NCBI RefSeq assembly: GCF_000142905.1 | Contig: NW_013657617.1 | Location: forward strand, 1-43,391 | Reading direction: 5' to 3' | Length of the DNA stretch: 43,391 nucleotides | Source of the DNA: Thecamonas trahens ATCC 50062 | Lineage: Eukaryota > Apusozoa > Apusomonadida > Apusomonadidae | Shown: positions 1 through 10,525 of the stretch, in pieces | Layout of the letters: each line of letters starts with the position of its first letter | Numbering within the stretch: position 1 is the stretch's first letter | Notes under the pieces: model-generated | What the model was told of the DNA's origin: nothing | The model's database searches: none | Seen by the model: only the letters and a program-made list of their open reading frames with translations | Made by a program: the position numbers and the translations under genes

Positions 1-84
1 CGGCCTTGAGCCACACCGCAGAGTCGCCAGTGACAAGGCTATGGCTTGCAACAAGCGGAAGCACATGCTCGAACTCGGCGACCG

Positions 85-741
85 TCAAGTAGTCGGAGAA
101 GAGAACATGGACGCCCATCTCGGTCTTGGCACCAATGACAACCATGATGCGACTAGTCGGGAGACATGGCCAGAAGCCCGGAGGAAAGCAACCCGAATAG
201 GGATCTTCTTCTTCTCCCCGGCCGGCTCGGACAGCCTGAGACTCGCCCGCATCTTTTTCAGCATACGGTTGCGTGTTGCGGCCCAGGGCGAGTTTTGGTC
301 CACATCCCTGCACAAACGGTCGCGAGGCCTCATGCAAACATTTGGTGCTGCAATGGGACGGTCGGTCGTGTCTGCCCCAAAGCAGATGTCGTCGACGTAG
401 TGCTTTGCCCACGCCGAGTACTCGCCGAGCGCCCTTCGTTCGTCCCAAAACCCAGGGGTTTGCTTCGCGCCCATCGAAGCTCGTAGCATCGAGTACGAAG
501 CTCCGTCGTCAAGCATGACGGACATCAGCTCCGCCTTCTCGGCGTTGACCGGGCATGCCCAGAACGCCGAGCTGATGTCGAGGTAGGTGTAGCACTTGTG
601 GCGACCGAGGCCGAGGAGCACGTCGTTGACGGTCGAGGTCGTCAGTGGCGACGACATGATCAGGCTGGTACCCTGTGCGGCGAAGATCGGATGGACGTCA
701 TTTTGGTCCGTCTGCTGCTCTGTCGACGTGTTCATACTCAT
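85..741 (-). pseudogene. Retroelement reverse-transcriptase fragment, frame-broken
   Basis: The translated frame carries the middle of a reverse-transcriptase palm. There is an LDIS segment with the first catalytic Asp, a GAKQTPGFW stretch in the place where LTR-type enzymes have a PFGLxNAPxxFQ-like segment, and a YVDD box with the paired Asp. Downstream of YVDD the frame becomes basic and unconvincing. A second minus frame reads open to the left edge of the window with ordinary amino-acid use (it contains MVVIGAKTEMGVHVLFS), so a frameshift after YVDD is likely. No protease, integrase or terminal repeat is visible. The ATG at 741 overlaps the stop of the next gene upstream (TGATG). The family (Ty3-like, BEL-like or other) cannot be set from this piece. 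It is probably a dead fragment, although the remainder beyond the window edge is unseen. Confidence 0.6.
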
Positions 742-3700
742 CACAAACGCTGAAACACACCAAACGAGGCGTTGAACGGTGGGATGGTACTGGGGTTGAG
801 CGCGATGACGTCACCGAGTGCGAAGCAGACATTGACGCGCGATCCGGCGGCGTCGGTCGGCGACAGAACCGTGCACGAGTCGACGACTGCAGTGCCGACC
901 GGAGGCAAGCTGTTGTCCCCAAGCCACAGCGATACTGTGGCGGCGGCGGGCATGTGCGAGACAATCGTCATGTCGGACAGCGGCCGCCCGAGGTTGGCCG
1001 TCACATCGAGTACGGTTGTTGTCGTGACCGACGAGGGGAGCGACGACGATGTGTTCGCCCACGAGAGCGTGACCTCACCGCTGCCCAGCGCCATGACGAC
1101 GCCGGCGCTTGTAACGTCCTGGCCCAACACTGTCCGCTTGCCCCCGCCGGCCGCATCGAAGTGGAACGTCAACTCACCGACGTACCCAACGGCACACCCG
1201 TTCAACTTCGACCGGTACGAGTACCCCAATATTGCAAGCTCGGCAGCGAAGAGTGCGGAGACTGGGGCGACCGGGAGAGGCGAGCCGTCTGGCCCAAGCC
1301 GCGCCACACACGAGGTGCCAAACGCAAAGCCCAGTGACTCCGGCGCGTTCGAGTCGTTACTACCTTCTGCGGACAGCGACGATACTGCACCATCGGTGAC
1401 AGCGAGGAAAATCGGGGCTGCGAGCGCGGCGAGCGGCATGGCTGGTAGCGGAAAGCCCGGCCGCCCACCAAACAGCTCAGCCGAAAATGCGCCGGCGAGA
1501 AAAACAGACCCGTCGTTGACATACACGCGTGCGACACCAGAATCCATCAGCGTCGCGTTGTTGGCAAACATAAACGCTATGTCGGTCCCGCCGGTCTTCC
1601 CTACCTCGACAACTGCGCCCGACCCATCCACACGCCCCGGTGCCTCGACAACAAGCACCGGGACGCCACCAAGCTCAAGCACAAATGGCGAGCCGCCAGT
1701 CACAACGTTGTCCACGCTCACCACTCCACCAGAGAACACAAACCGGAGCTCGCGTGGGTCGGCACCTGCAGTGATCACTGCCGTCCGCGGCGCGCCGGGC
1801 CATCCCGACTCACACACAATCTTCACTGGGCACGTGAGCCCAGTTATCACGCTCTGCGATCCGAACGTGAGGTGGTGTGTCCCCGGCCCCGACAACACGA
1901 GCGTGATCGACGCGGACGACGAGCACGAAGGCACAACAGTGGAAACCACCGCACCAGCCTCGGCACGAGCGGCGACGACGAGGGTCGCGTCTGGGATCGC
2001 CGACATGACCGACACGTTCACGCGCGCGCCTGCGCCGGCCGTCACGTCGAGATTCATCACTGGGATGTTGACCACGGCGACATGGTGGGTGCCCGAGACG
2101 GTTCCATTCGACGAGATAAGCGTGGCCCGCAGGAGGACGGTGAGCGCCTCGCCGGGAACTGCCGAGAGGGACACATTAGCCCGGTTCTGCGCCATCGCCG
2201 TGCTTCCGCGCCCGTCCACACTCACAGCGCCGCCGAGCGCCATAAAGTCGGGGAACAAAAACGTGTTGGCCGTCGACAGCGTCCCGAGCACCCGCACCGT
2301 CCTGTCCGTCGGGTTGGACGCCACCGTCAACACCTCAAACGACGGTGGCACCACCATAAGCGTCATCAGTTTTGGTGACACGTTGGCAGCCATAGCGTCA
2401 GCGCTTGCCCCACCAAGCACGTCCGACGCGGTGAGCCCTTCCGTCGACAAGTGGATGTGCGGCGCAGCCACAGCCATGGTCATGTTCCGGATTGAACCGG
2501 TCACTTGAACTGGCTGCCCGCTGTACACGCCCCAATCGCCACTGACGACCACGTTCGAAAACGGGACCGTCGAAACCGACGTCGAGCACGGAATGCCGCC
2601 GACGTTGAGCGGCGCAAACGCAACCGGCGACGAGATTGCGAGCGTGGTGCACGCGCCAGCCCCACCAAACCCTAGCCCCGCCGCCGACAACGGTCTGTAT
2701 CCAGACGGGCTGAGGTTGAATGCCGTCGACGTTGCATACTCGGCCTGGTTGGCCTCAATTGCCACGTCACCGCGCGGAACCTCGATAAATGGCGGCACAG
2801 CGTGCGCTTCAAACGTCGTCGGCACAGGCACAGCACTGCTCGACCCCACCGTGCTCGACACTGCCAGCGGGTGCGCCGTCACCAAGTACGCGCCGGTGAC
2901 AGAGACCGGACTGAGCCCAGGCTCACCAGCGAGCGCCGCCACGCGTCCAAACGCGTCAGCGTAAACGGACAAGAGCGCCCGGCCCGACGCCGCCGCAGAA
3001 ACTACGCAGCCGTTGCAACTCCGGCTCGGCCCACTCTCCATCACTGCACCCAAGTTGAGCAGCCCCGATGACGACATGACCGGCGATAGCGGCGGCGGCG
3101 CCCACGTCTCCGACCACAGCGTAAACATTTCGTCGACGTTAACAACGTTCCAACAGAGCGTGTGGAACGGACGCCACATGCAGAGCTTGACCCAGATACC
3201 GATCCCGCCTTCCAGTTGGAGACTCACCATGAACACCTTCTTGAACTCGCCACCGACGGCGGCAACCAGACGCATGATCTCGCCTTCGGTCACCCACTTA
3301 CCGTCGTTAACCGTTCCAATTCGCACTTGCCCGACAAGCAGCAGCTCGACCCAGGCTTCAGCCCGGATAAAGTAGACGTCAAACAACAGCCCGCCGCGAA
3401 TCCCGATCGCGGCCTTGAGCGGGTAGTGAAGCGAGCCGTCCGAGTTTCGCGCCTCAATGGCGACGCCCTCGAGCACGAGGAGCGGCTTGTGGTACTTGAC
3501 TGCGTCGACGAGGCCGGCCGACGTGAGCACAATGGGACCCGTGTCGATCGACACGGCCCACACCAGCTCGACGTCAACAAATAGAAACGCGTAAATCGGG
3601 AACCGCCAACCGACCACACCCATGGCCGCCACCGACGGAATGTCGAGCTGAACAAGCACCACGTCTGGGTTCCCGATTACCAACTCCACGAACAGCTGCC

Positions 3701-5162
3701 CATAGTTCCCATCCTCGAGCGCCGGAAACGAGAGCGCGACTGAGTCCATCACCTCGAGGCATGCAGCCTTGACCGACGATCCTCCTGGCCCCCAGTTCGT
3801 CACCGAGCTGCACACCACACCGTGAAGATCTCCCATTTCAAGTCGTTCTCCCACTCCGCCTTCCGCAACCGGAGTAGCCGTCGACCAGTCAACCGAGAAC
3901 GGCGTCCCACTTACCATCCCGTTGTCGTCGTTGCACATTCCCTCCATGCCTTCAGTGCCCAGCTTCTTCACAGCCGCCAGGATGTCGACAATCCGGATGT
4001 ACAGCTCGACAACTGTCACAATGCTCTTCAGGTCGTCGCACGTCCGCGCGTCCGACTCGACAGCATAGCACACGTCGACAAGCAAGTCGAGAATGTCGGT
4101 TCGCTGCCCGATAAGAAACTCGGCAATCGGGATGTTCTCCTGCAAGATGTCAAGCCGGTCATTAATTGGCCCAATCCACGCCCCGATCTTGTCAACGACG
4201 CCGACGAGGAGCGAGCCGATGTACGAGCCGAGACAAAACTTGAAACCCGTGACCTCGAACGAGTGTGGGACCGTCGTCACAACACCACTCCCCGTTGAAA
4301 ACCCAAACGTGCTCACAAACGTTCCCACCATCCGCGGGTACTGGTTGAGTACGCGCGGAATGTTCGAGTGCGCCGCTGCCCCAAACGCAACGCCGATGTT
4401 GCCCGCACCACCAAGCCCTCCCACAGCCTCCATAGTCAAACTCCACCTACCCGTTGCCGGCGCCCGGAGGACCTCGACCTGCGCCCCAAACCCGGTGTAT
4501 CGCGGGTCCATCACAATGTCCATAAACCCTGCGCCAAACCGCCCGACTGCTGAACAGCTTTCCGCTGGGTACGGTGGAAGTGCGAGCATGAGCTCGCCTC
4601 GTCCCACCACCTCTTCTGGGAACGTCACGCTGATCCCGTGTGTCATCCGCGCGTTGAGGTTGAACGACAACGTAAGGTTAGCCACCAGGTTAATGTTGCA
4701 GTCCAGCTCGAGCTCCACTGCAGGCCGCCCGTGCGCAAGCTGATGGGTCACCGACTCGACCAACTGGCGCCGGATCACGTCCACAAACCGGAATGGCCAC
4801 ACGTACTGCTTGTCGTGAACGTTAGGTGGTTCCATGGGAACGAGACCGTACGGCTCGAACACGTCGTTGAGCACAGCCGTGATGATGTCGAGCGCAATCT
4901 GGCCGAGCTGATCCAGGTCACCAAGCGTCAGCTTTGCATCGGCCAGCAGCGCATCGAGCTTCGACGAGATGCCCACCTTGAGCAGCTTTTCCACGTCGGC
5001 CGACATGAGGTCGTTAAAAAAAGCCGAGATGAGTTCCCACGGTAGCTTGCCCAAAAACGCCACGTCCGCCCCACCCCACACCCCAATGTTGAACAAATCC
5101 GAGGTGAGCCCAGCCAAGAACTGCTCGAGCGCTCCAAACAACGCGCCCGGGTCCCGCGCCAT
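741..5162 (-). CDS. Very large Gly/Val/Thr-rich protein, C-terminal part (hypothetical, probably extracellular)
   Basis: An open frame of 1,473 codons with no family I can name. Residues 1-650 mix amphipathic helices and beta-like strands with scattered Cys and aromatic residues. Residues 660-1473 are Gly/Val/Ser/Thr-rich with many N-x-S/T sequons, as in surface or secreted beta-sandwich proteins. No C-terminal membrane span or GPI-like tail is visible; the chain ends in a short stretch closing with FQRL, where the reverse-transcriptase fragment begins. The first ATG, at 5162, lies two codons after an in-frame TAG. The upstream minus frame (down to about 5155) runs directly into it, and dropping one base between about 5149 and 5163 would join the two into one protein of about 2,260 residues. 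I favour one gene with a frame break; two genes remain possible. Confidence 0.7.
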   Translation of the reverse strand: MARDPGALFGALEQFLAGLTSDLFNIGVWGGADVAFLGKLPWELISAFFNDLMSADVEKLLKVGISSKLDALLADAKLTLGDLDQLGQIALDIITAVLNDVFEPYGLVPMEPPNVHDKQYVWPFRFVDVIRRQLVESVTHQLAHGRPAVELELDCNINLVANLTLSFNLNARMTHGISVTFPEEVVGRGELMLALPPYPAESCSAVGRFGAGFMDIVMDPRYTGFGAQVEVLRAPATGRWSLTMEAVGGLGGAGNIGVAFGAAAHSNIPRVLNQYPRMVGTFVSTFGFSTGSGVVTTVPHSFEVTGFKFCLGSYIGSLLVGVVDKIGAWIGPINDRLDILQENIPIAEFLIGQRTDILDLLVDVCYAVESDARTCDDLKSIVTVVELYIRIVDILAAVKKLGTEGMEGMCNDDNGMVSGTPFSVDWSTATPVAEGGVGERLEMGDLHGVVCSSVTNWGPGGSSVKAACLEVMDSVALSFPALEDGNYGQLFVELVIGNPDVVLVQLDIPSVAAMGVVGWRFPIYAFLFVDVELVWAVSIDTGPIVLTSAGLVDAVKYHKPLLVLEGVAIEARNSDGSLHYPLKAAIGIRGGLLFDVYFIRAEAWVELLLVGQVRIGTVNDGKWVTEGEIMRLVAAVGGEFKKVFMVSLQLEGGIGIWVKLCMWRPFHTLCWNVVNVDEMFTLWSETWAPPPLSPVMSSSGLLNLGAVMESGPSRSCNGCVVSAAASGRALLSVYADAFGRVAALAGEPGLSPVSVTGAYLVTAHPLAVSSTVGSSSAVPVPTTFEAHAVPPFIEVPRGDVAIEANQAEYATSTAFNLSPSGYRPLSAAGLGFGGAGACTTLAISSPVAFAPLNVGGIPCSTSVSTVPFSNVVVSGDWGVYSGQPVQVTGSIRNMTMAVAAPHIHLSTEGLTASDVLGGASADAMAANVSPKLMTLMVVPPSFEVLTVASNPTDRTVRVLGTLSTANTFLFPDFMALGGAVSVDGRGSTAMAQNRANVSLSAVPGEALTVLLRATLISSNGTVSGTHHVAVVNIPVMNLDVTAGAGARVNVSVMSAIPDATLVVAARAEAGAVVSTVVPSCSSSASITLVLSGPGTHHLTFGSQSVITGLTCPVKIVCESGWPGAPRTAVITAGADPRELRFVFSGGVVSVDNVVTGGSPFVLELGGVPVLVVEAPGRVDGSGAVVEVGKTGGTDIAFMFANNATLMDSGVARVYVNDGSVFLAGAFSAELFGGRPGFPLPAMPLAALAAPIFLAVTDGAVSSLSAEGSNDSNAPESLGFAFGTSCVARLGPDGSPLPVAPVSALFAAELAILGYSYRSKLNGCAVGYVGELTFHFDAAGGGKRTVLGQDVTSAGVVMALGSGEVTLSWANTSSSLPSSVTTTTVLDVTANLGRPLSDMTIVSHMPAAATVSLWLGDNSLPPVGTAVVDSCTVLSPTDAAGSRVNVCFALGDVIALNPSTIPPFNASFGVFQRL

Positions 5163-7552
5163 CCACTACGAAAAATCTCGACTTGATGATGGCGTTGATG
5201 ATAGCTTGGACGAGCTCGGCCTTATTGGTGCACAACGGACCAGTCACACTTGTGTCCGGCGCTGCGCCGTTGAGGAAAGCGTGGAGCGACGGGACCGAAA
5301 CTTCGAGCACACACACGACGTTGGGCGCAGGTTCGAGCGTGCCCTTGATCAGCGCTGCACCGTCAATGGTTACGCGGCCAGCCGGTGGTGCGGTGGTCGA
5401 GAGGTCGATCTCAGCTCTCGCCGCCCCACTCCCTCCACCCAGCTTCCCGACTTCAACGATCGAGTTGACCATCGGGAAGTCGAGCGACCCAAACGTGACG
5501 TCAAACGTACCTTGCGCGTCAAGCTCAAACGTGACTACCACATGGGACCCAGACGCCAATGCCACAATCACTGGCCCACCCTCACCCAGCCCAGAGATCA
5601 CCACCTCGAGCTCGATAGACACGCTAACACCAGCTACGAGTGCACCGGCTGTTGAGAGACCCACGCCAATTTTGTCGGAGTCGAACATTGTGACAGGGTT
5701 GAGCGCCAGCGTCTCCTTCGAGTCGGCTCGCCACGGATGCGACGTGACCACCGGGATGGTGATCGTATCTGGGGTAGCTCTCCCGCCACCCATGCACGTG
5801 GCACCCGGCGCCACGTCGGCCATCACCGAGTTGCACAGCTTGGTCACCGTCATGTGCCCACCAGACGCGCACGTGCTTGCTGCTAGCGCTGCCAGTGCCT
5901 TGGACGCCGTCTCGATGATGGGGGCGGCAAAGGACGACGTGATGCCTGGGAGCGGAGTGTGGAGCGAAACCTCGGACTCGAGAGCCTCGCCCACCGCTGC
6001 GAGTGTAGCTGAGAACGCCGAGCACAGCGTGGTGTTGTGAACAAGCGCGCTTTCCACCATTGCCACAGTCGAGCTCGGCCCAGTGACCGACGGGCGGAGC
6101 GTGGTCGCGCTGGCTACCGCGCCAAACAGGGCAGCGTGCGACACAATGTTGCCGTCGACGCCGGCCTGCAGCTGCACCGTGTCGAGCGGGTCGACGCCGG
6201 CCGTGGCAATGTCGAGCTCAACACCAGCTGCAGCAATTGCCGTCACCGACGTGAACGACAATTCCCACATATCATAAAACCGGGCGTTGGACGAGTGCGA
6301 TCCGCTTGCCGCAGCAGAAGTTGTTGGCCACATCTCAGGCGTCGCTCCCGGCGGAAGCCGCAGCGTCAAAGAGACTGCGGCTGATGTCGACGCGCTCACT
6401 CCGTCTGCGCTGAACCCGAGAATCCCGTACGCGCCGGAAGCAGAACCCGCAGACGTCGCTGCCGCTGCCACCATCGAATACGATGTGGCGCCGACGAGCT
6501 GGCGGATCCGCGGGATCTCGCGACCGAGCCGCTTCGGGAGACCGGGAATGTAGCGCGGGACATCGACGGCAAGCGAGATCGGGACGGCAAGCGCCCCGCC
6601 GTAGAGCGACGGTGGGAGATACGCGGCACCGAGTCCGTACTGGAGCTGCCGACTCGTCCGGTTCGACCACGCTCGCGGCTCGATCACCTTCCACACTGCA
6701 GTGGCCGACACGACCCCATCGCTCGTCGCGCCCAACGCGCTTGGCAGCGCGTCGACAACGAGGGCACCAGGCTCGAGGTGAAGCGTAGTGTTGACGACGA
6801 CGCGTGTCGGCGTTGCGACAGTTGACCTGTTGGCCAGCCGTGGGTACAGGTCGACGACGGCTGTGAGAACGACGGTGGTGTTGGCGGCCGGCACACGTGC
6901 CGTATCGATGGAAAGGTGAGCGCCTGCGGCCGCTGCCATTGGCGAAAAAGCGGTCGACACGGTCGTGTTTGACGTCACGCCGGGGCTGCACCCCAGCAGT
7001 ACGCCGTATGTTGTCGTTGCAGTCACGTTCACGAAAACGTCCACCGGGTCCGTTGCAGGAGCGTCGAGTGTGAGTCGGACAAGCGAGTTGTCGGCGGCAA
7101 CCGAATTGGCAACAACCGACGGATGGAGGGTGAGCGGGGTGGTGAGCGACGTCTCGAGGTCGAGCGCAATAAACGGGAGCGACGACGGAAAGTACTCGCC
7201 GCTGTCGGTCGGCGACGTGCTCGGGATGGGCGCACACGACGCCGTGCTCGACGCCACTCGCGAGACGAGAGGAACGACAGTGGAGCGTGTGGTCGATCCG
7301 GAAGCAACAGGCGGTGCAATGAGGGCCGTGAACATGGCCGCCGCGTCGGGAAACGACGACGCTTGCGGGACAACCGCAGACGAGAGAATGATCGGCGTCT
7401 TCACAAAGGTACCTTCCGCTGCCGTTCCCGTGCTCCTTATCTCGGCGCGAGCGACAAGCCCTCCAACCGAGGGGGAAAAGGCGATTGAGCCACACGGTGC
7501 TGTCGGTGCTCCATGCCCAAAGCCAGCCGCATAATCGGGCGATTGGCGACAG
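5156..7552 (-). CDS. Very large Gly/Val/Thr-rich protein, N-terminal part (5' end unresolved)
   Basis: This minus frame is open from just after a TGA at 7553-7555 to about 5155 and continues as non-coding-looking residues to 5014. Composition (Ala/Thr/Val/Ser-rich, many N-x-T/S sequons such as NTT and NVT, few Cys) matches the C-terminal part, and the two overlap end to end. There is no ATG near the 5' end; the first start-like codon is a GTG at 7404, so an upstream exon is expected. In the same frame beyond the TGA, an ATG at 7722 opens a short hydrophobic leader, but I see no convincing splice pair joining it. Function unknown; a large extracellular matrix-like or adhesion-like protein is only a guess from composition. 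Confidence 0.6.
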
Positions 7553-7678
7553 GGTCATCGACGTCGTCCGGTTCGTTGTCCCGTCGGAGCGAAGCGGCGC
7601 GGCCTTGCGCTGCTACAGTCCTCTGCCGAATCCACCGCCGGAAAAAAACATTGTGGCAGCCAAGCCTCTCTCTCCAAC

Positions 7679-8767
7679 ATGAAGAAAGGGACAAGCATAC
7701 CCAGCATGGTAACGACACTCATGATTGTGAGCGAAGGGTGTCGTTCGAAGGAGACCCCTGTGTCAGTAGAGGTGCTGACAACAGGGAGCGTAGGTGGTCT
7801 GGCTTCCTTGCCTCCCACCGTCATCTGTGCGGTGGGGCCATGGCCGGCGCTCGCCGGCCACCCTCCGCACTCCCGCCCGCACGCCCTTGTCTTTACCCCA
7901 GCAGAGACGACAAAGGAGGTGTACAACGAGGTGGTCGGGAAGCTGTGTGTGCTCAATGGCATGGTGGGAAGGGATGAACGCTTCTTGGTCGCAGCCATTG
8001 ACGACGCTCTTGGATCGTACACGCTCGCTGTGGGCGCCAGCGGCACGTCGCTTGTCGGCTTCGTGCTACCGCCACCAAAAATCGAGAACAACAAGCTGAT
8101 CGGGACTGCCACAGCGCTGGGTAAGCATGGATGCGGGCTGATGGAATTACCTCTGCCTCCGGCAAAGCGGCAGAAGCCGCTCGTGGAACGCCAACGGGAA
8201 GCTGACGACTTGAAGTCCTTTCCACGTATGGTCCTCCATACGGCTGTGGTGCTCGGGGGCGGATTGAGCGAAAGCCAACTTGTCACCGCTGCGCGCGAGG
8301 CCCTGGAAGCTGCGGCTCCGCATACGCGTGTGACAACAGCCACACTCTTGAGTGCGCTCGGCTCACTGAGTGCTGTCGTTGTCGTCCGCCGTCCGACTGG
8401 GAGGGCGAACGTAGGCTCGATCGCACAGGATGCCATCCTGCGGTGGATGGCATCAGCTGGTCTGTGGCTGAACGATGTAGCCATCGAGAACGTGTGCAAG
8501 CGGGTGAACATGGTACCCGGACACCAGTGGACATCTGACGAGCTCAAGCGATGGCGTACTGATTGGGATCAAGCCGGCGAGGCTGAGCGTGTGCGGCAGG
8601 AGCTGGATGCTGCGTTTGGCAGACTCGAGACTTCGTTCAACGCGGACTGGACATTTGACACGTTCCCGATTAGCACTGATGGCTTGCTGGACTTCTTGGA
8701 AGCCACGCCTACGATGGCTGCCGCGACACTAACCCCGACGGTTGACGTGAGCGAGTTTCTCCGCTGA
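7679..8767 (+). CDS. Hypothetical protein, 362 aa
   Basis: A single open frame with even amino-acid use, divergently placed from the large minus-strand gene. I recognise no domain. Visible traits are an N-terminal 60 residues with several possible start Mets (1, 10, 15), a central Gly/Val-rich stretch, a Lys/Arg/Glu segment around residues 160-180, and an acidic C-terminal third rich in Trp, Asp and Glu with helical heptad-like spacing (around residues 280-330). No signal peptide or membrane span. The first 45 codons are antisense to the possible leader exon of the neighbouring minus gene, so a later start is possible. Being longer and better balanced than competing frames is the main support. 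Confidence 0.55.
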   Translation: MKKGTSIPSMVTTLMIVSEGCRSKETPVSVEVLTTGSVGGLASLPPTVICAVGPWPALAGHPPHSRPHALVFTPAETTKEVYNEVVGKLCVLNGMVGRDERFLVAAIDDALGSYTLAVGASGTSLVGFVLPPPKIENNKLIGTATALGKHGCGLMELPLPPAKRQKPLVERQREADDLKSFPRMVLHTAVVLGGGLSESQLVTAAREALEAAAPHTRVTTATLLSALGSLSAVVVVRRPTGRANVGSIAQDAILRWMASAGLWLNDVAIENVCKRVNMVPGHQWTSDELKRWRTDWDQAGEAERVRQELDAAFGRLETSFNADWTFDTFPISTDGLLDFLEATPTMAAATLTPTVDVSEFLR

Positions 8768-8950
8768 CGCCTTGTCTCTTCCAACTCTCGACGCGGTAGC
8801 GCTCTAGGCGAACAGGCGCGTCCATGAACGTGTATGGGAAAGAGCAGGCCACTAAGAAGCATCGACATCAAGAGGTGCTTGTGGGTCTGTCGGAGCCGTG
8901 ACGGTCTCCGACTCCCTGCCTCCCACTTGCTCACGGTCAAGGAGCGGTAA

Positions 8951-9271
8951 ATGATGCGGCCCGCTGCGTGCCGCACTTCCGATCTCCTTTCAGCACTCAA
9001 CACCTCCGGACAATCATCCCCCATCAGCCAGGCCGCCACTGATGCTAGCGACGACAGCCACGCCGCGGAATCTGCCCATCATCGCCCTCCGGCACCACAC
9101 ACCGGCCTGCCCGCCGGCCAGCCGCCGGACTATCTGGTCTGGGCCAGTCCACGCCCCTCGCTCCCCGCCACCTCAACCACCACCCAACCCCCTGCCCGAC
9201 CGTCCAAGGCAGGCATTGTGGCGGACCTTGTCGCGCTCCGTCGTGAGCTAGCTCGCTTCCTCACTAGATAA
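8951..9271 (+). CDS. Possible small Pro/Ser/Ala-rich protein, 106 aa
   Basis: A short frame that opens with ATGATG right after a TAA. The first two thirds are Pro/Ser/Ala/Thr-rich and low complexity. The last 20 residues (ending AxFLTR) form a Leu/Arg amphipathic helix. No family recognised. It sits between the 7679-8767 gene and a candidate signal-peptide exon, and a competing minus frame crosses part of it. It could be a small gene or a chance frame. Confidence 0.3.
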   Translation: MMRPAACRTSDLLSALNTSGQSSPISQAATDASDDSHAAESAHHRPPAPHTGLPAGQPPDYLVWASPRPSLPATSTTTQPPARPSKAGIVADLVALRRELARFLTR

Positions 9272-9309
9272 GGGCTAGGGAGATATCGGTACTGGAGCGG
9301 GGCACCGGG

Positions 9310-9376
9310 ATGGGCAACTCGCACTTCGGCAGCAGCGTCGCGTACTTGCTGCTGCTGACTCTTAGCGCAATCAAGG
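9310..9376 (+). other. Candidate signal-peptide exon with consensus splice donor
   Basis: ATG at 9310 encodes about 22 residues with a short polar start followed by YLLLLTLSAI, a textbook hydrophobic core, then AAG and a strong GTAAGT donor at 9377. It looks like exon 1 of a plus-strand secreted protein. I cannot find a convincing second exon; downstream sequence is soon occupied by the minus-strand membrane protein at 9502. It may be a gene remnant or a gene cut short by the neighbour. Confidence 0.3.
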
Positions 9377-9501
9377 GTAAGTCCTGGTCGTTCATTTCAA
9401 CCACGTCGAGCGCGACCGTTAATCGCCATGACTACCTGCGGCCAACGAGATAGAGCGCGCGGGAACGACGTTCATGACTCAAGATCTTTATCGCTTCTCC
9501 C

Positions 9502-10341
9502 TCAGGACGCCTGCAGCAGGCCAGCACGCTCGCCCACCGGCTCGTTTGGGCGCCGCATGTACCATACACCTGAAACCGAAAGAACAATACAGGCAGCAAC
9601 ACTTCCGGCAATAATCGCTATCGTGAGTGTGGAAGGGGGTGGAGATGACGCCGACGCAGATTGGGTGGTAGATCCAGAGGATCCTGACGTGGGATCAGTC
9701 GTGCCACCGCTTGATCCACTGCCACTCGTGCCGCCGCTCGATGTACCGCTCGAGCTGCTGCTTGAGCCCGATTCGACCTCCACACTTGCCGACCTCACCA
9801 GCAAGTCGCAAGTTTCAAAAACGTTCCCGCAGTGGTAGCCAATGGCGACGATAAACGACCCGCCATCCGGTGACCCGATATATCCCGAAGTACAGGACGA
9901 AGAAGAACAAGTACCGATCTTGTCGTGAATGTATGAAATGTCATTGCACTGCTCCTGGATGGTCTTGCCAGAGATGACATCAACAACAGCAAATGCAACA
10001 TTGAAGTCGTCGTTGTCAGTACTGACAACATCAGTTGACGCGACAGCCAAAGCAGAGGGAGAGTTAATCATGCAGCACATCCATGTGGTATCATAGCTGA
10101 GGACTTGGAAGGAACCACTGTTGAAGTTGCAGCCGGCTCCCCATGTGCGACTTGTCATCACGTGAGCAGAGGCGCCCCCGAGCTCGTCCGCGCCCGACTG
10201 CGACAACGAAAAATGTGAGTCGATAGCAGACATGGTTCACCGGACAGATCCTCCCAACAGATGGCTTACATGCACCGACGCACCTCTGGCGGTGAGTACA
10301 CAAGCAAATACAACCACAGCTATGACCTGAAGCAAGTGCAT
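9502..10341 (-). CDS. Type I membrane protein with W-x-C-C / HC-x6-C ectodomain (two exons)
   Basis: Joining 10341-10270 and 10197-9502 gives 255 residues. Residues 1-20 are a signal peptide (core VIAVVVFACVL). Residues 24-160 form a Cys-containing ectodomain with WMCC (Cys 65, 66), Cys 108, 121 and 126, and a GYHCGNVFETC block (Cys 147 and 154). Residues 161-212 are a Ser/Gly/Thr stalk, 213-237 a membrane span, and the last 18 residues a short cytoplasmic tail. The exon junction keeps the reading frame (phase 0) with a GTAAGC donor and a pyrimidine-rich CAG acceptor. The minus-strand neighbour at 10831-11262 shares the Cys pattern, so these look like diverged tandem paralogues. Ligand or role unknown. 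Confidence 0.75.
10198..10269 (-). other. Spliceosomal intron, 72 nt, in the 9502-10341 gene
   Basis: Donor GTAAGC at 10269-10264, a T-rich tract (CATTTTTCGTTGTCG) before the CAG acceptor ending at 10198, and a possible branch-point context CGACTCAC. The unspliced frame hits a stop 11 codons into the intron. Splicing joins a signal peptide to the ectodomain in phase 0. This sets the expected intron type and size for the genome. Confidence 0.75.
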
Positions 10342-10525
10342 GTTATGTTCAAGTGTAATGCGAGTGGAGTGACTTGTGAAAAGATGCGCTGTGCGGCAGG
10401 AGCGGGGACGTGGTCCCATCCCAACTTTCACTCGCCTGCGACACCAAGGAGAATGGCGCGTCGCCACATGCACATACTGCTCACAGGCCCACATCGGTAT
10501 CACCGGCCATTGTCGTTTCAGTAGT

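Noticed and set aside
772-2508. 578-codon plus frame antisense to the giant minus gene
   Set aside because: Shadow frame created by high third-position GC; residues are Thr/Pro/Ala/Arg-rich with no motif, while the minus frame is longer and coherent.
7555-7722. Leader exon for the giant minus gene with TGA at 7553 read as selenocysteine or skipped
   Set aside because: No recoding element or clear splice pair seen, and the segment overlaps the plus-strand 7679 gene; left as an open possibility only.
8569-9039. 156-codon minus frame overlapping the end of the 7679-8767 gene
   Set aside because: Basic, motif-free and antisense to a better frame.
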